From: Inediibacterium massiliense
GTDB lineage: Bacteria; Bacillota; Clostridia; Peptostreptococcales; Thermotaleaceae
Direction of reading: 5' to 3'
Assembly: GCF_001282725.1 (NCBI RefSeq)
Contig: NZ_LN876585.1
Location: 2,221 to 66,220, forward strand
DNA: 64,000 nt
This document shows, piece by piece, positions 1-7,906 of this stretch (positions are counted from its first letter, which is position 1; every line of letters begins with the position of its first letter). The notes under the pieces are model-generated. The model ran no database searches. It was not told where the DNA came from and worked only from the letters and a program-made list of their open reading frames with translations. The position numbers and the translations under genes were made by a program.

Positions 1-116
1 TCTAGTGACAATAGCGAGGAGGCTACACCTGTTCCCATATCGAACACAGAAGTTAAGCTCTTCAGCGCTGATGGTACTTGGGCGGTAGCGCCCTGGGAGA
101 GTAGGTCGTCGCTAGT
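1..116 (+). rRNA. rrf: 5S ribosomal RNA
   Basis: The stretch has the normal 5S length and carries the conserved core around GAACACAGAAGTTAAGC (about 43-59) and the 3' part GGGAGAGTAGGTCG. The ends pair as an 8-bp terminal helix (about 2-9 with 108-115, one G-U pair). It opens the window and is followed directly by tRNAs, so it is the tail of an rRNA operon whose 16S and 23S genes lie upstream of the window. Exact ends may be off by one or two bases. Confidence 0.95.
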
Positions 117-124
117 TTTTTTAT

Positions 125-150
125 TCCAAGGTAGCTCAATGGTGGAGCCA
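125..150 (+). pseudogene. Internally deleted tRNA remnant (probably tRNA-Asn)
   Basis: The 26 bases begin like a tRNA acceptor and D arm (TCCAAGGTAGCTCAATGGT) and end like a tRNA 3' end (GGAGCCA), with the anticodon and T arms missing. The first four bases TCCA can still pair with the TGGA before the GCCA end. It lies between 5S and tRNA-Glu, where clostridial rRNA operons often carry tRNA-Asn. Identity as Asn is inference; a deletion between short GGT/GGAGC matches would explain the structure. Confidence 0.55.
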
Positions 151-158
151 AATAATAA

Positions 159-233
159 GGCCCATTGGTCAAGCGGTCAAGACACCGCCCTTTCACGGCG
201 GTAACCCGAGTTCGATTCTCGGATGGGTCACCA
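159..233 (+). tRNA. tRNA-Glu (anticodon TTC)
   Basis: Cloverleaf is complete: acceptor GGCCCAT pairs with ATGGGTC, anticodon stem CCGCC/GGCGG encloses loop CTTTCAC with anticodon TTC, T arm contains GTTCGATTC, and CCA is encoded. It is the first intact tRNA of the cluster after 5S. Confidence 0.97.
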
Positions 234-239
234 AATTTT

Positions 240-315
240 GGGCGCATAGCTCAGCTGGGAGAGCACCTGCCTTACAAGCAGGGGGTCATAGGTTCGATCC
301 CTATTGCGCCCACCA
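240..315 (+). tRNA. tRNA-Val (anticodon TAC)
   Basis: Acceptor GGGCGCA pairs with TGCGCCC; anticodon stem CCTGC/GCAGG encloses CTTACAA, giving anticodon TAC; T loop GGTTCGATCC; CCA is encoded. Six bases separate it from tRNA-Glu, so they are probably cotranscribed. Confidence 0.97.
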
Positions 316-335
316 AAATTTCATATTCACATCAT

Positions 336-419
336 GCGGGTGTGGCGGAATTGGCAGACGCACTAGACTTAGGATCTAGCGCCTTGTGCGTGGGGGTTCA
401 AGTCCCTCCACCCGCACCA
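336..419 (+). tRNA. tRNA-Leu (anticodon TAG)
   Basis: An 84-nt class II tRNA with the long variable arm expected for leucine. Acceptor GCGGGTG pairs with CACCCGC; anticodon stem CTAGA/TCTAG encloses CTTAGGA, anticodon TAG; CCA is encoded. It is the last gene of the rRNA/tRNA transcript. Confidence 0.97.
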
Positions 420-426
420 TATAAGA

Positions 427-459
427 AATAGCTAAGACATTTTGTTTTAGCTATTTTTT
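427..459 (+). terminator. Rho-independent terminator of the rRNA/tRNA operon
   Basis: A 9-bp perfect stem AATAGCTAA/TTAGCTATT, extendable through GACA/TGTT, is followed by TTTTT. The convergent esterase gene ends 16 bp further on, so it may serve both strands. The stem core recurs at 12799-12831. Confidence 0.85.
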
Positions 460-474
460 ATATGTATAATAAAT

Positions 475-1320
475 TCATTTGTTAGTGAAAAAACGGATTA
501 TTTCTTTATAGACTTCCTCTCCAATAGGATTGTTAATGTTTTGATCAAAATCATGTTCTAAATCATCTACTTCATATAGTTTGACTTTTGGAATATTTTT
601 GGCATGGTATTGAGCAATAGAAAAAGGTACGTCTAAATCTGTTTTACTGTGTGCTAAAAATGTTTTGGGGAGTAAAGCTAAATCATTTTTTGTTAGAGAA
701 AAATATGGATCAATAGGGTTTTCTAACATGTCTCTTGCCCATGTTCCATTTTGTCTTGCATATACATAAATAGCAAATCTATTATTTAATTGTCCATTGG
801 TTAAAGGTTTATTTTGTATTAAGGCATCTCTAAGTTTCTGAGTAACATTTGGATAATGTAAATAATGTTTATTTGGTTGATTGTAAAAATCATCTTTTAA
901 GTTACTATACCCATAAAAAATAATTAAACCTGATGGCTTTGGTATAAAAGGATCTTTTGCTAAGAGAAATGATAAATAAGAGCCTGCTGAACGACCAAAC
1001 AGATAGAATTGCTTATTGTCTAATTGTAATATATTGAAAGCATTACGATCAAACCACTTAAGTGCATCTTGTACATCTTCATATATTTCTGTCAACTTTG
1101 TTTCTGGTGCTAAACGATAGTCAAAAGAAATAAAATTATATCCGTGTTCTAGAAATATTTGTATATATTTTTCGGGAAGATCATTTCTATTCCCCCATAT
1201 TAATCCTCCCCCGTGAAAATAAATAATTGTTCCTATAGATTGTTTTAAAGTTGTTTTGTATAAAGTAGACTCTATAGGAATTTCACCTTTTCTTTTATAT
1301 ATGTAATCTTTTCTATACAA
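475..1320 (-). CDS. Alpha/beta hydrolase (esterase/lipase, HGGG type)
   Basis: A 281-residue soluble hydrolase of the alpha/beta fold, resembling the carboxylesterase/hormone-sensitive-lipase group. Visible motifs are the oxyanion-hole HGGG at 36-39, DYRLAPE at 67-73, the nucleophile elbow GRSAG at 109-113 (Ser111), an acid region SKTDLDVP at about 225-232 and the catalytic His256 in LEHDFD, in the family order. There is no signal peptide, so it is probably cytoplasmic. The start is a TTG codon with GGAGG nine bases upstream. It is a single gene convergent with the tRNA operon and divergent from the ureide cluster; nothing in the neighbourhood gives its substrate. Confidence 0.85.
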   Translation of the reverse strand: MYRKDYIYKRKGEIPIESTLYKTTLKQSIGTIIYFHGGGLIWGNRNDLPEKYIQIFLEHGYNFISFDYRLAPETKLTEIYEDVQDALKWFDRNAFNILQLDNKQFYLFGRSAGSYLSFLLAKDPFIPKPSGLIIFYGYSNLKDDFYNQPNKHYLHYPNVTQKLRDALIQNKPLTNGQLNNRFAIYVYARQNGTWARDMLENPIDPYFSLTKNDLALLPKTFLAHSKTDLDVPFSIAQYHAKNIPKVKLYEVDDLEHDFDQNINNPIGEEVYKEIIRFFTNK

Positions 1321-1414
1321 TCCAGTATGCCTCCATTTCCATCTGACTTTTGATTAAGAACAAATTTATTATACGACATAAATAGTAAAAATTCATATTA
1401 AATTACCAAAATTT

Positions 1415-1548
1415 TCGCTTTTGTTTAAAATAAACAAAAGTGAGATGATATTTTATCCTTTTCGAACGATGAAATAAAAATATTAAAATGTTATAGTGAA
1501 TATACAAAATAAGACAATATTTTTTATTGTTTGAAAGATGTAAACAAT
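1415..1548. promoter_or_regulatory. Two inverted repeats in the control region of the ureide operon
   Basis: The 325-bp gap 1321-1645 holds no gene. It has a 10-bp perfect inverted repeat CTTTTGTTTA-aaa-TAAACAAAAG at 1418-1440 (extendable by TCG/TGA with a G-T pair) and a second, looser one ATTGTTT-N9-AAACAAT at 1526-1548. Both share the half-site TTGTTT/AAACAA. Neither has a U tract, so they look more like operators than terminators. Their position before allC suggests binding by a regulator such as the PucR-type protein encoded at 11086-12699; this is inference. Confidence 0.45.
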
Positions 1549-1645
1549 CAGCATTTAATTACTCAGTTAGTTATTAGGAATATATATGGAAGGTGGGATG
1601 CTTTAGACATTGTTTTGATAAAAATCGAAATGGGAGTGAATGTGA

Positions 1646-2878
1646 ATGGATGGTTTATTAAGAGATGTGCAAAAAAATATGGAGTGGATTTCTGAAATAG
1701 GTTCTGATTCATCTGGAGGCATTACGAGGCTTTTATATAGTGAAAGCTGGATGAATGCACAAAAAGGTTTACAAAAAAAATTTGAGGAAATAGGACTTGA
1801 AACGAAATTTGATGCTGTAGGCAATTTATTTGGGGAAATAAAAGGTTCAAAGCATTCAGATGAAATCATAATGTCAGGCTCCCATGTGGATACAGTAGTC
1901 AATGGTGGAAAGTTAGATAGTCAATTTGGAATTATTGGAGCTTTCTTAGCTATAAAATATCTCCTGATGACCAAAGGGAGACCTTATCGTACACTACAGG
2001 TTGTATCACTTGCAGAGGAAGAGGGAAGTCGTTTTCCTTATACTTTTTGGGGAAGTAAAAATATTTTTGGGTTGGCAAATGCAAAAGATGTGATGGAAAT
2101 AAGAGATGTCAAAGGAGTTCTTTTTTCTGAAGCAATGAAAAAAGCAGGGTTTGATTTTTCTTGTCAAAAGAAGCAAAAAGACATGGGAGAATATATAAAA
2201 GCTTTTATTGAACTACATATTGAACAAGGTAATGTATTGGAAATGAATAATCAATCTGTTGGAATTGTAACAGGAATTGTGGGACAACGAAGATACAATA
2301 TTACATTAAAAGGACAATCTAACCATGCAGGAACAACTCCGATGCAATACAGAAAAGATACGGTTTATGCTTTTAGTAAAATCTGTTCTCAATCTATTGA
2401 AAGAGCAAAAAAATTAGGAGATCCCCTAGTACTTACTTTTGGTAAAGCTATGCCAAAACCAAATACTGTGAATGTGGTTCCAGGTGAAATTTTATTTACA
2501 ATGGATTGCAGACATACGGATCAGGAGGTACTCACAAATTTTACTAGACAAATAGAAATAGACATGAAAAGAATTGCAGATGAATTGGGAATAGAAATTG
2601 AGATAAATTTGTGGATGGATGAACCTCCAGTACCTATGGATGAAAAATTAATTCAAATGTTACAAAATATATGTGAAAAAGAAAAGATGGATTATCGAGT
2701 GATGCATTCAGGGGCAGGACATGATTCACAAATATTTGCTCCTAAAGTTCCTACAGGAATGATTTTTGTACCTAGTATAGGTGGTATTAGTCATAATCCA
2801 GCAGAAGACACAAAATTGGAAGACTTAGTTCAAGGTGTAAAAACATTGTATCAGGCATTGTATGAATTAGCTTATTAA
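1646..2878 (+). CDS. allC: Allantoate amidohydrolase (M20 family Zn hydrolase)
   Basis: A 410-residue member of the M20 amidohydrolase/N-carbamoyl-amino-acid hydrolase family. Metal-site motifs are present: SGSHVDTV with His80, KLDS with Asp91, the catalytic EEEGSRF at 124-130, ELHIEQG with His191 and a late ISHNPAED. SNHAGTTPM (225-233) is the usual dimer-domain substrate motif. Hydantoinase-linked relatives (N-carbamoyl-amino-acid hydrolases) look alike, but the following allE, allD and allFGH genes make allantoate the likely substrate, yielding ureidoglycine, ammonia and CO2. The start ATG has GGGAG nine bases upstream. It heads the operon; no allantoinase gene lies before it. Confidence 0.85.
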   Translation: MDGLLRDVQKNMEWISEIGSDSSGGITRLLYSESWMNAQKGLQKKFEEIGLETKFDAVGNLFGEIKGSKHSDEIIMSGSHVDTVVNGGKLDSQFGIIGAFLAIKYLLMTKGRPYRTLQVVSLAEEEGSRFPYTFWGSKNIFGLANAKDVMEIRDVKGVLFSEAMKKAGFDFSCQKKQKDMGEYIKAFIELHIEQGNVLEMNNQSVGIVTGIVGQRRYNITLKGQSNHAGTTPMQYRKDTVYAFSKICSQSIERAKKLGDPLVLTFGKAMPKPNTVNVVPGEILFTMDCRHTDQEVLTNFTRQIEIDMKRIADELGIEIEINLWMDEPPVPMDEKLIQMLQNICEKEKMDYRVMHSGAGHDSQIFAPKVPTGMIFVPSIGGISHNPAEDTKLEDLVQGVKTLYQALYELAY

Positions 2879-2909
2879 AATATAAGTATTCTTTGGAGAG
2901 GTGATCTTT

Positions 2910-4148
2910 ATGGTATTGTCGGATGTGGGTGTTCAGAAAAAAGGTTTTGAATATTGGAAACAAATCATCGTTTTGCTTTGCTTAGGCTGGGTTGTTATCT
3001 GGATTTACCGAACTACACTTTCTCCTATTTTTTCAGAAATACAAGAAACAATAGGTATACATTCAGATTCTCAAATGGGTCTGATATCCAGTTTTTATTT
3101 TTTTGGATATACAGGAATGCAAATACCTGCAGGTATACTTGTAGATAAATTTGGAAAGAAAACAATTCTAATACCTGGATTTTTATTGTTTGCACTGGCT
3201 GCGATTTTAATCGGATCTTCTTCTACTATTACTATGATTTATGTAGGTAGTTTGATGGCGGGGATTGGTTGTGGTTCTTATTACGGAGCTGCTTATTCTT
3301 TGTCATCTGAAAACATTCCCCAAGAACGTCGAGCATTGTCTAATGCTATTATCAACAGTGGCTCTGCCATAGGTATGGGAATTGGTTTAATGGGTTCGAG
3401 CTATCTAGTTAAAAATATTAGATTGCCATGGAATTACATGTTATACATAGTTGCTGCTCTGATTATTTGTATGATTGTTGCTTTTTCTATTGTGATCCGC
3501 AATACACAAAGAGAAGAAGCGTGTAAGAATATCAAAGAATCACAAATAAAAGAAAAAGGGAAAAAAGAAGGGTTATTTGCTCCTAAAATGTTGGCGTCTT
3601 ATGTTTTGTATTTTGCAACTTGCTATGGATACTACATGATCGTAACTTGGTTGCCTTCCTTTTTACAGTATGAAAGAGGATTTGAAGGCATTGCAATTGG
3701 ATCTTCATCATCATTAGTAGCATTTGCATCTATTCCAGGAGCACTTTTTTTTAGCAGAATGTCAGATAAATTTAAAGACAGACGAATTAGATTGATTTTA
3801 TTCTTAGAAATCTCTGCAGCAGCTATGCTTGCCTTAGTTGTATTAGCTCCTAATTCTTCTATATTACTCTTAGGATTACTATTATATGGATTACTAGGAA
3901 AATTAGCAGTAGATCCAATTATTATTTCACACATTGCAGATAGCGCTCCGAGAGAAAGTCTGGGTACATCTTTGGGTGTGTTTAACTTTTTCGGAATGAG
4001 CTCTTCAGTTCTTGCCCCAGTGGTCACAGGTTTTATATCTGATCAAACAGGTACAAAGGTAATGGGCTTTTATGCTTCTGCTGTGTTGTTGATTATAGGA
4101 GCGGCTATATTTTTTATTGCAAATGTAAAAAAAACAGATAATAAATAG
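2910..4148 (+). CDS. MFS transporter, probable ureide (allantoin/allantoate) importer
   Basis: A 412-residue major facilitator protein with about 12 hydrophobic segments in two halves and a central charged loop (about 190-215, rich in Lys/Glu). The loop 2-3 signature appears as VDKFGKK. It resembles organic-anion symporters of the MFS. A GTG nine bases upstream is also in frame, but the ATG at 2910 is better placed behind GGAGAGG. It sits 31 bp after allC and 16 bp before allE, so it very likely imports the substrate of this pathway. Which ureide it carries cannot be told from the sequence. Confidence 0.8.
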   Translation: MVLSDVGVQKKGFEYWKQIIVLLCLGWVVIWIYRTTLSPIFSEIQETIGIHSDSQMGLISSFYFFGYTGMQIPAGILVDKFGKKTILIPGFLLFALAAILIGSSSTITMIYVGSLMAGIGCGSYYGAAYSLSSENIPQERRALSNAIINSGSAIGMGIGLMGSSYLVKNIRLPWNYMLYIVAALIICMIVAFSIVIRNTQREEACKNIKESQIKEKGKKEGLFAPKMLASYVLYFATCYGYYMIVTWLPSFLQYERGFEGIAIGSSSSLVAFASIPGALFFSRMSDKFKDRRIRLILFLEISAAAMLALVVLAPNSSILLLGLLLYGLLGKLAVDPIIISHIADSAPRESLGTSLGVFNFFGMSSSVLAPVVTGFISDQTGTKVMGFYASAVLLIIGAAIFFIANVKKTDNK

Positions 4149-4164
4149 AAAAGAGGTTATAATA

Positions 4165-4950
4165 ATGGGTTTTAGAAATAATAACATGGGTTATAGACAA
4201 GATTTATTGTCTTCAAGAGCTGTAATCAAAAAAGGAAATTTTGCTTTAATACCAAAAGATGGCTTAGTGAAAAATACGATTCCTGGATTTGAAAACTGTG
4301 ATATTACGATTTTAGCATCTCCTAAACTAGGTGCTACATTTGTAGATTATTTTGTAAGTATGCTTCAAGGGGGAAAGACAACAACAGGATTTGGCGAAGA
4401 TGGTGTTGAGACTTTTGTGTATGTACTTTCAGGGGAAGTGAATGTAACTGTTCATAATCAAGTATTTGACTTGAAAAATGGTGGATATGTATATTGTCCT
4501 CCCAATGAAAAAATGCATTTAGAAAATGTCTATTCAGGAACAAGTGAATTATTTTTGTATAAGAGAAGATATAAATGGGTAGATGGATATAAACCTTATG
4601 TATACAGCAAAAATATTGAAGATATTATTCCTCAACAATACGAAGGAATGGAAGATGTATTAGTTTATGACTTATTACCACAAGGTCTTGAATTTGATAT
4701 GAATTTTCATATATTATCCTTTGAGGCAGGGGCTTCTCATGGATATATTGAAACCCACGTACAAGAACATGGGGCGTATATCTTAAATGGAGAAGGGGTA
4801 TATAATTTAGACAATCATTGGATACCTGTTAAAAAAGGAGATTATCTTTTTATGGGTGCATATTCTTTACAAGCTGGTTATGGAGTAGGACGAGGAGAGG
4901 CATTTAGTTATTTGTATTCAAAAGATTGTAACAGAGATGAAGAAATATAG
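4165..4950 (+). CDS. allE: (S)-ureidoglycine aminohydrolase
   Basis: A 261-residue bicupin enzyme that converts (S)-ureidoglycine to (S)-ureidoglycolate and ammonia. It matches remembered Escherichia coli AllE along its whole length: GNFALIPKDGLVKN near the start, GFENCD, ETFVYVLSGE in the first cupin, and GASHGYIETHVQEHGAYIL in the second cupin, where His/Glu/His residues form the Mn site. The C-terminus YSKDCNRDEEI is also AllE-like. ATG follows an AGAGG site. It directly uses the product of allC, which confirms the pathway. Confidence 0.95.
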   Translation: MGFRNNNMGYRQDLLSSRAVIKKGNFALIPKDGLVKNTIPGFENCDITILASPKLGATFVDYFVSMLQGGKTTTGFGEDGVETFVYVLSGEVNVTVHNQVFDLKNGGYVYCPPNEKMHLENVYSGTSELFLYKRRYKWVDGYKPYVYSKNIEDIIPQQYEGMEDVLVYDLLPQGLEFDMNFHILSFEAGASHGYIETHVQEHGAYILNGEGVYNLDNHWIPVKKGDYLFMGAYSLQAGYGVGRGEAFSYLYSKDCNRDEEI

Positions 4951-4984
4951 ATTTTCAAAAATTAATATAAAAAGAGGGATAAAT

Positions 4985-6055
4985 ATGAGTAATTCAGATC
5001 TTGTTTATGTAAAAAAAGAAGAACTAACTGAATTGATAAAAAATAAATTGATGAAAGCGGGACTATCTAAAGATGATGCGATAATAGTAGCACAACATTT
5101 GGCTTATGCAGATTCAAAAGGCACACATTCACATGGTGCAGTTAGAGTTGAATATTATGCTGAGAGAATTGCAAAAGGTGGTAGTAATACAAGACCAAAT
5201 TTTTCTTATCGTAAAGTCGCACCTAGTATAGGTATTTATGATGGAGATAATGGAGTGGGAATGGTTGTGGCATTAAATGGAATGCATGAGGCCATTAAGT
5301 TGGCAAAAGAAACAGGTATAGGCATTGTAGGAATGCGCCGTTTGGGACACTGCGGAACATTATCATATTTTCTTAAAGAAGCAACAAAACAAAATATGAT
5401 TGCATTATCTATGTGCCAATCTGATCCTATGGTTGTTCCTTATGGTGGTCGTGATCCTTATTTTGGAACAAATCCCATTGGATTTGGTGCTCCTAGAAAG
5501 AATGGCTCACCTATTATTATAGATATGGCAACAACTGTTCAGGCATGGGGAAAAGTATTAGATGCCAGAGCTAAAAATGTAAAAATACCAAATACATGGG
5601 CGGTAGATGAGAAGGGAGAACCTACTTCAGATCCCTTTGCAGTAAAAGGATTGTTACCTATTGCAGGACCAAAAGGCTATGGATTAATGATGATGGTAGA
5701 TATCTTATGTGGTTCTTTGTTAGGACTTCCATTTGGGAAACATGTAACTTCTATGTATGATGATTTATCTAAAGGAAGAGACTTAGGACAAATTCATATT
5801 GTTATTAATCCTGATTATTTTACAGATATGAATACTTTTAAAGAAAATATCTCTAAAATGGTAGATGAACTTCATAGCATGAAACCAGCACCAGGTTTTG
5901 AACAAGTAAAATATCCAGGAGAAAATTCCGATGAGGTAATAAAAAAATATAATGAAACAGGTATCCCTATTGTCAAAGACATATATGATTATTTAATTAG
6001 TGATGATATTCATTACAATAGATACAATCATGGAGATGCTTTTGCATCCAAATAA
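4985..6055 (+). CDS. allD: Ureidoglycolate dehydrogenase
   Basis: A 356-residue NAD(P)-dependent enzyme of the malate/lactate dehydrogenase-2 family, oxidising ureidoglycolate to oxalurate. Seen: the N-terminal HSHGAVRVEYYAERI substrate region, RRLGHCGTLSYF, PYGGRDPYFGTNPIGFGAP and GPKGYGLMMMVDIL, all typical of the family. An ATG at 4937 overlapping allE is also in frame, but the ATG at 4985 has a clear AAGAGGG site and gives the family's usual N-terminus. Its product is the substrate of the carbamoyltransferase encoded next. Confidence 0.92.
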   Translation: MSNSDLVYVKKEELTELIKNKLMKAGLSKDDAIIVAQHLAYADSKGTHSHGAVRVEYYAERIAKGGSNTRPNFSYRKVAPSIGIYDGDNGVGMVVALNGMHEAIKLAKETGIGIVGMRRLGHCGTLSYFLKEATKQNMIALSMCQSDPMVVPYGGRDPYFGTNPIGFGAPRKNGSPIIIDMATTVQAWGKVLDARAKNVKIPNTWAVDEKGEPTSDPFAVKGLLPIAGPKGYGLMMMVDILCGSLLGLPFGKHVTSMYDDLSKGRDLGQIHIVINPDYFTDMNTFKENISKMVDELHSMKPAPGFEQVKYPGENSDEVIKKYNETGIPIVKDIYDYLISDDIHYNRYNHGDAFASK

Positions 6056-6071
6056 AAGAAAATAGAAAGTT

Positions 6072-6102
6072 ATAGAGGCGAAAAAGTTGAATTCGTCTCT
6101 AT
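6072..6102 (+). other. Intercistronic hairpin between allD and allF
   Basis: An 11-bp stem (6072-6082 with 6092-6102, one G-U pair) encloses a 9-nt loop. The tract after it (GATTCTTT) is too weak for a strong terminator. It may cause partial termination, RNA processing or 3' protection, giving different levels of the upstream and downstream halves of the operon. Confidence 0.6.
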
Positions 6103-6137
6103 GATTCTTTATAAAATTTGATAGAGAGGAGAAAATT

Positions 6138-7889
6138 ATGTTACATACGATTATTCAAAAAAATTCTTATCAGGATTCAGTTACATTGATGTTATTAACA
6201 AATCAAATCAGTACCATAGAAGGTGTTAAACGTGTTTCGATTATGATGGGTACACCAGCAAACAAAGATATTTTTGAAGGTAGTGGTTTAAGAACAAAAG
6301 AATTGGATGATGCCACAGCTAATGATATGGCTATTGTATTGGATGTGATGGATACAAATATTATAGACATAGTTTTAAAAGAAATAAAAGACTTTTTAAA
6401 CCATCAAGGAAAGAAGGAAACAAATGATCCTATATTGAGTGTAAAAACATGGGAAAAGGCATTGGAAGTAGGGAAGGATGTAAATTTAGCATTAATTTCA
6501 ATTCCAGGGATATATGCCTACGAAGAGGCAAATCGAGCACTAGATAAAGGAAAACATGTTTTTATGTTTAGTGATAATGTGTCTATAGAAGATGAATTAA
6601 AATTAAAAGAAAAAGCGCACGAAAAAGGTCTTCTAGTAATGGGACCAGATTGTGGAACAGGAATCATAAGTGGAATTCCAATGGCTTTTACGAATAAAAT
6701 ACGAAAGGGAAACATTGGAATAGTAGGTGCATCAGGAACGGGAATACAAGAGGTAAGTACTATTATTGATCGCTTGGATGAAGGGGTAACGCATGCTATT
6801 GGAACAGGGGGAAGAGATCTTTCTGAAAAAGTTGGAGGGATTACTATGATTGATTCTCTTTTGGCATTAGATGAAGATGATCAAACAAAAGTAATTGTTG
6901 TGATTTCAAAACCGCCTGCAATCCAAGTTAGAAATAAAGTTGTTTCTGTTTTACGAAGCCTTTCAAAACCTACAGTGGCTATTTTTTTAGGAGAAAAACC
7001 AACCCATCACGAAGAAAATATTTATTATGCATATACCCTAGAAGAAGCAGCAAAATTGGCAGTAGGTTTAGTAAGAAATAAAAAAGAAGAAATAAATGAG
7101 AAAATCCAGACAATAAAAGTAAATATTGATTCTAATCAAAAATATATAAAGGGTCTTTATTCTGGAGGAACACTGGCCAATGAAGCAGGTATGTTGATTG
7201 GAGATGCACTCCATTTATCAAAAGGTTTGATCAAAGAGGAAGGATATATCTTAAAATCGAAGGGGCATGAGATACTAGATCTAGGAGATGACATATACAC
7301 AAGGGGAAAACCTCATCCTATGATTGATCCGCAAAAAAGAATTGAGTTTATGAAAAAAATGTCACAAGATGAAAATACGGCTGTTATTTTATTTGACATA
7401 GTATTGGGATATGGATCACACTCTGATATGGCTAGTCAATTGGCTCCAGTTATTAAAGAAATTAATAAAAATTTACAAGAAAAAAATAGATCTATTATTT
7501 TTGTGGCTACTGTTTGTGGTACACCTAATGATAAGCAAGATTATAAAAATCAAATTCGAATTTTAAAAGATACAGGAGTCATTGTGGCAGATACAAATAA
7601 CAAAGCTGTTAGAATTGCATTACAATGTATTGGTTATGAAATTGAAGATATAAAGAAAGAAATCCTCCCAATGAAAAAAGAAAAAATGAAATTTGAAAAA
7701 GTCTCACCTGCTATTGAGTCTTTACTAAAAGAAAAACCATACGTACTTAATATGGGTTTAAAAAGTTTTACTAAAGCAATAGAAGAAAATGGAGCAAAAA
7801 CTCTTCAGTTTGACTGGAAGCCGAAAGCAGGAGGAAACATTAGATTACAAAAAATATTACATTTTTTAAATGAGTATTGCGCTCAATAA
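6138..7889 (+). CDS. allF: Oxamate carbamoyltransferase subunit, FdrA family
   Basis: A 583-residue FdrA protein with succinyl-CoA-ligase-like folds. Seen: MGPDCGTGI at about 168-176, a glycine-rich GIVGASGTGIQEV at about 193-205, IGTGGRDLSEKVGG following it, and a C-terminal ligase-like part with FDIVLGYGSH. In E. coli, AllF, AllG and AllH (formerly FdrA, YlbE, YlbF) together form oxamic transcarbamylase, which splits oxalurate with phosphate into oxamate and carbamoyl phosphate. The same three genes follow each other here. ATG is preceded by GAGAGGAG. It is slightly longer than the E. coli protein (about 555 residues). Confidence 0.9.
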   Translation: MLHTIIQKNSYQDSVTLMLLTNQISTIEGVKRVSIMMGTPANKDIFEGSGLRTKELDDATANDMAIVLDVMDTNIIDIVLKEIKDFLNHQGKKETNDPILSVKTWEKALEVGKDVNLALISIPGIYAYEEANRALDKGKHVFMFSDNVSIEDELKLKEKAHEKGLLVMGPDCGTGIISGIPMAFTNKIRKGNIGIVGASGTGIQEVSTIIDRLDEGVTHAIGTGGRDLSEKVGGITMIDSLLALDEDDQTKVIVVISKPPAIQVRNKVVSVLRSLSKPTVAIFLGEKPTHHEENIYYAYTLEEAAKLAVGLVRNKKEEINEKIQTIKVNIDSNQKYIKGLYSGGTLANEAGMLIGDALHLSKGLIKEEGYILKSKGHEILDLGDDIYTRGKPHPMIDPQKRIEFMKKMSQDENTAVILFDIVLGYGSHSDMASQLAPVIKEINKNLQEKNRSIIFVATVCGTPNDKQDYKNQIRILKDTGVIVADTNNKAVRIALQCIGYEIEDIKKEILPMKKEKMKFEKVSPAIESLLKEKPYVLNMGLKSFTKAIEENGAKTLQFDWKPKAGGNIRLQKILHFLNEYCAQ

Positions 7890-7906
7890 AGAATAGGAGG
7901 GTCAAA

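Noticed and set aside
165-431. An 88-codon plus-strand frame and a 61-codon minus-strand frame across 62-247
   Set aside because: Both run through the 5S/tRNA genes and are chance frames over structural RNAs.
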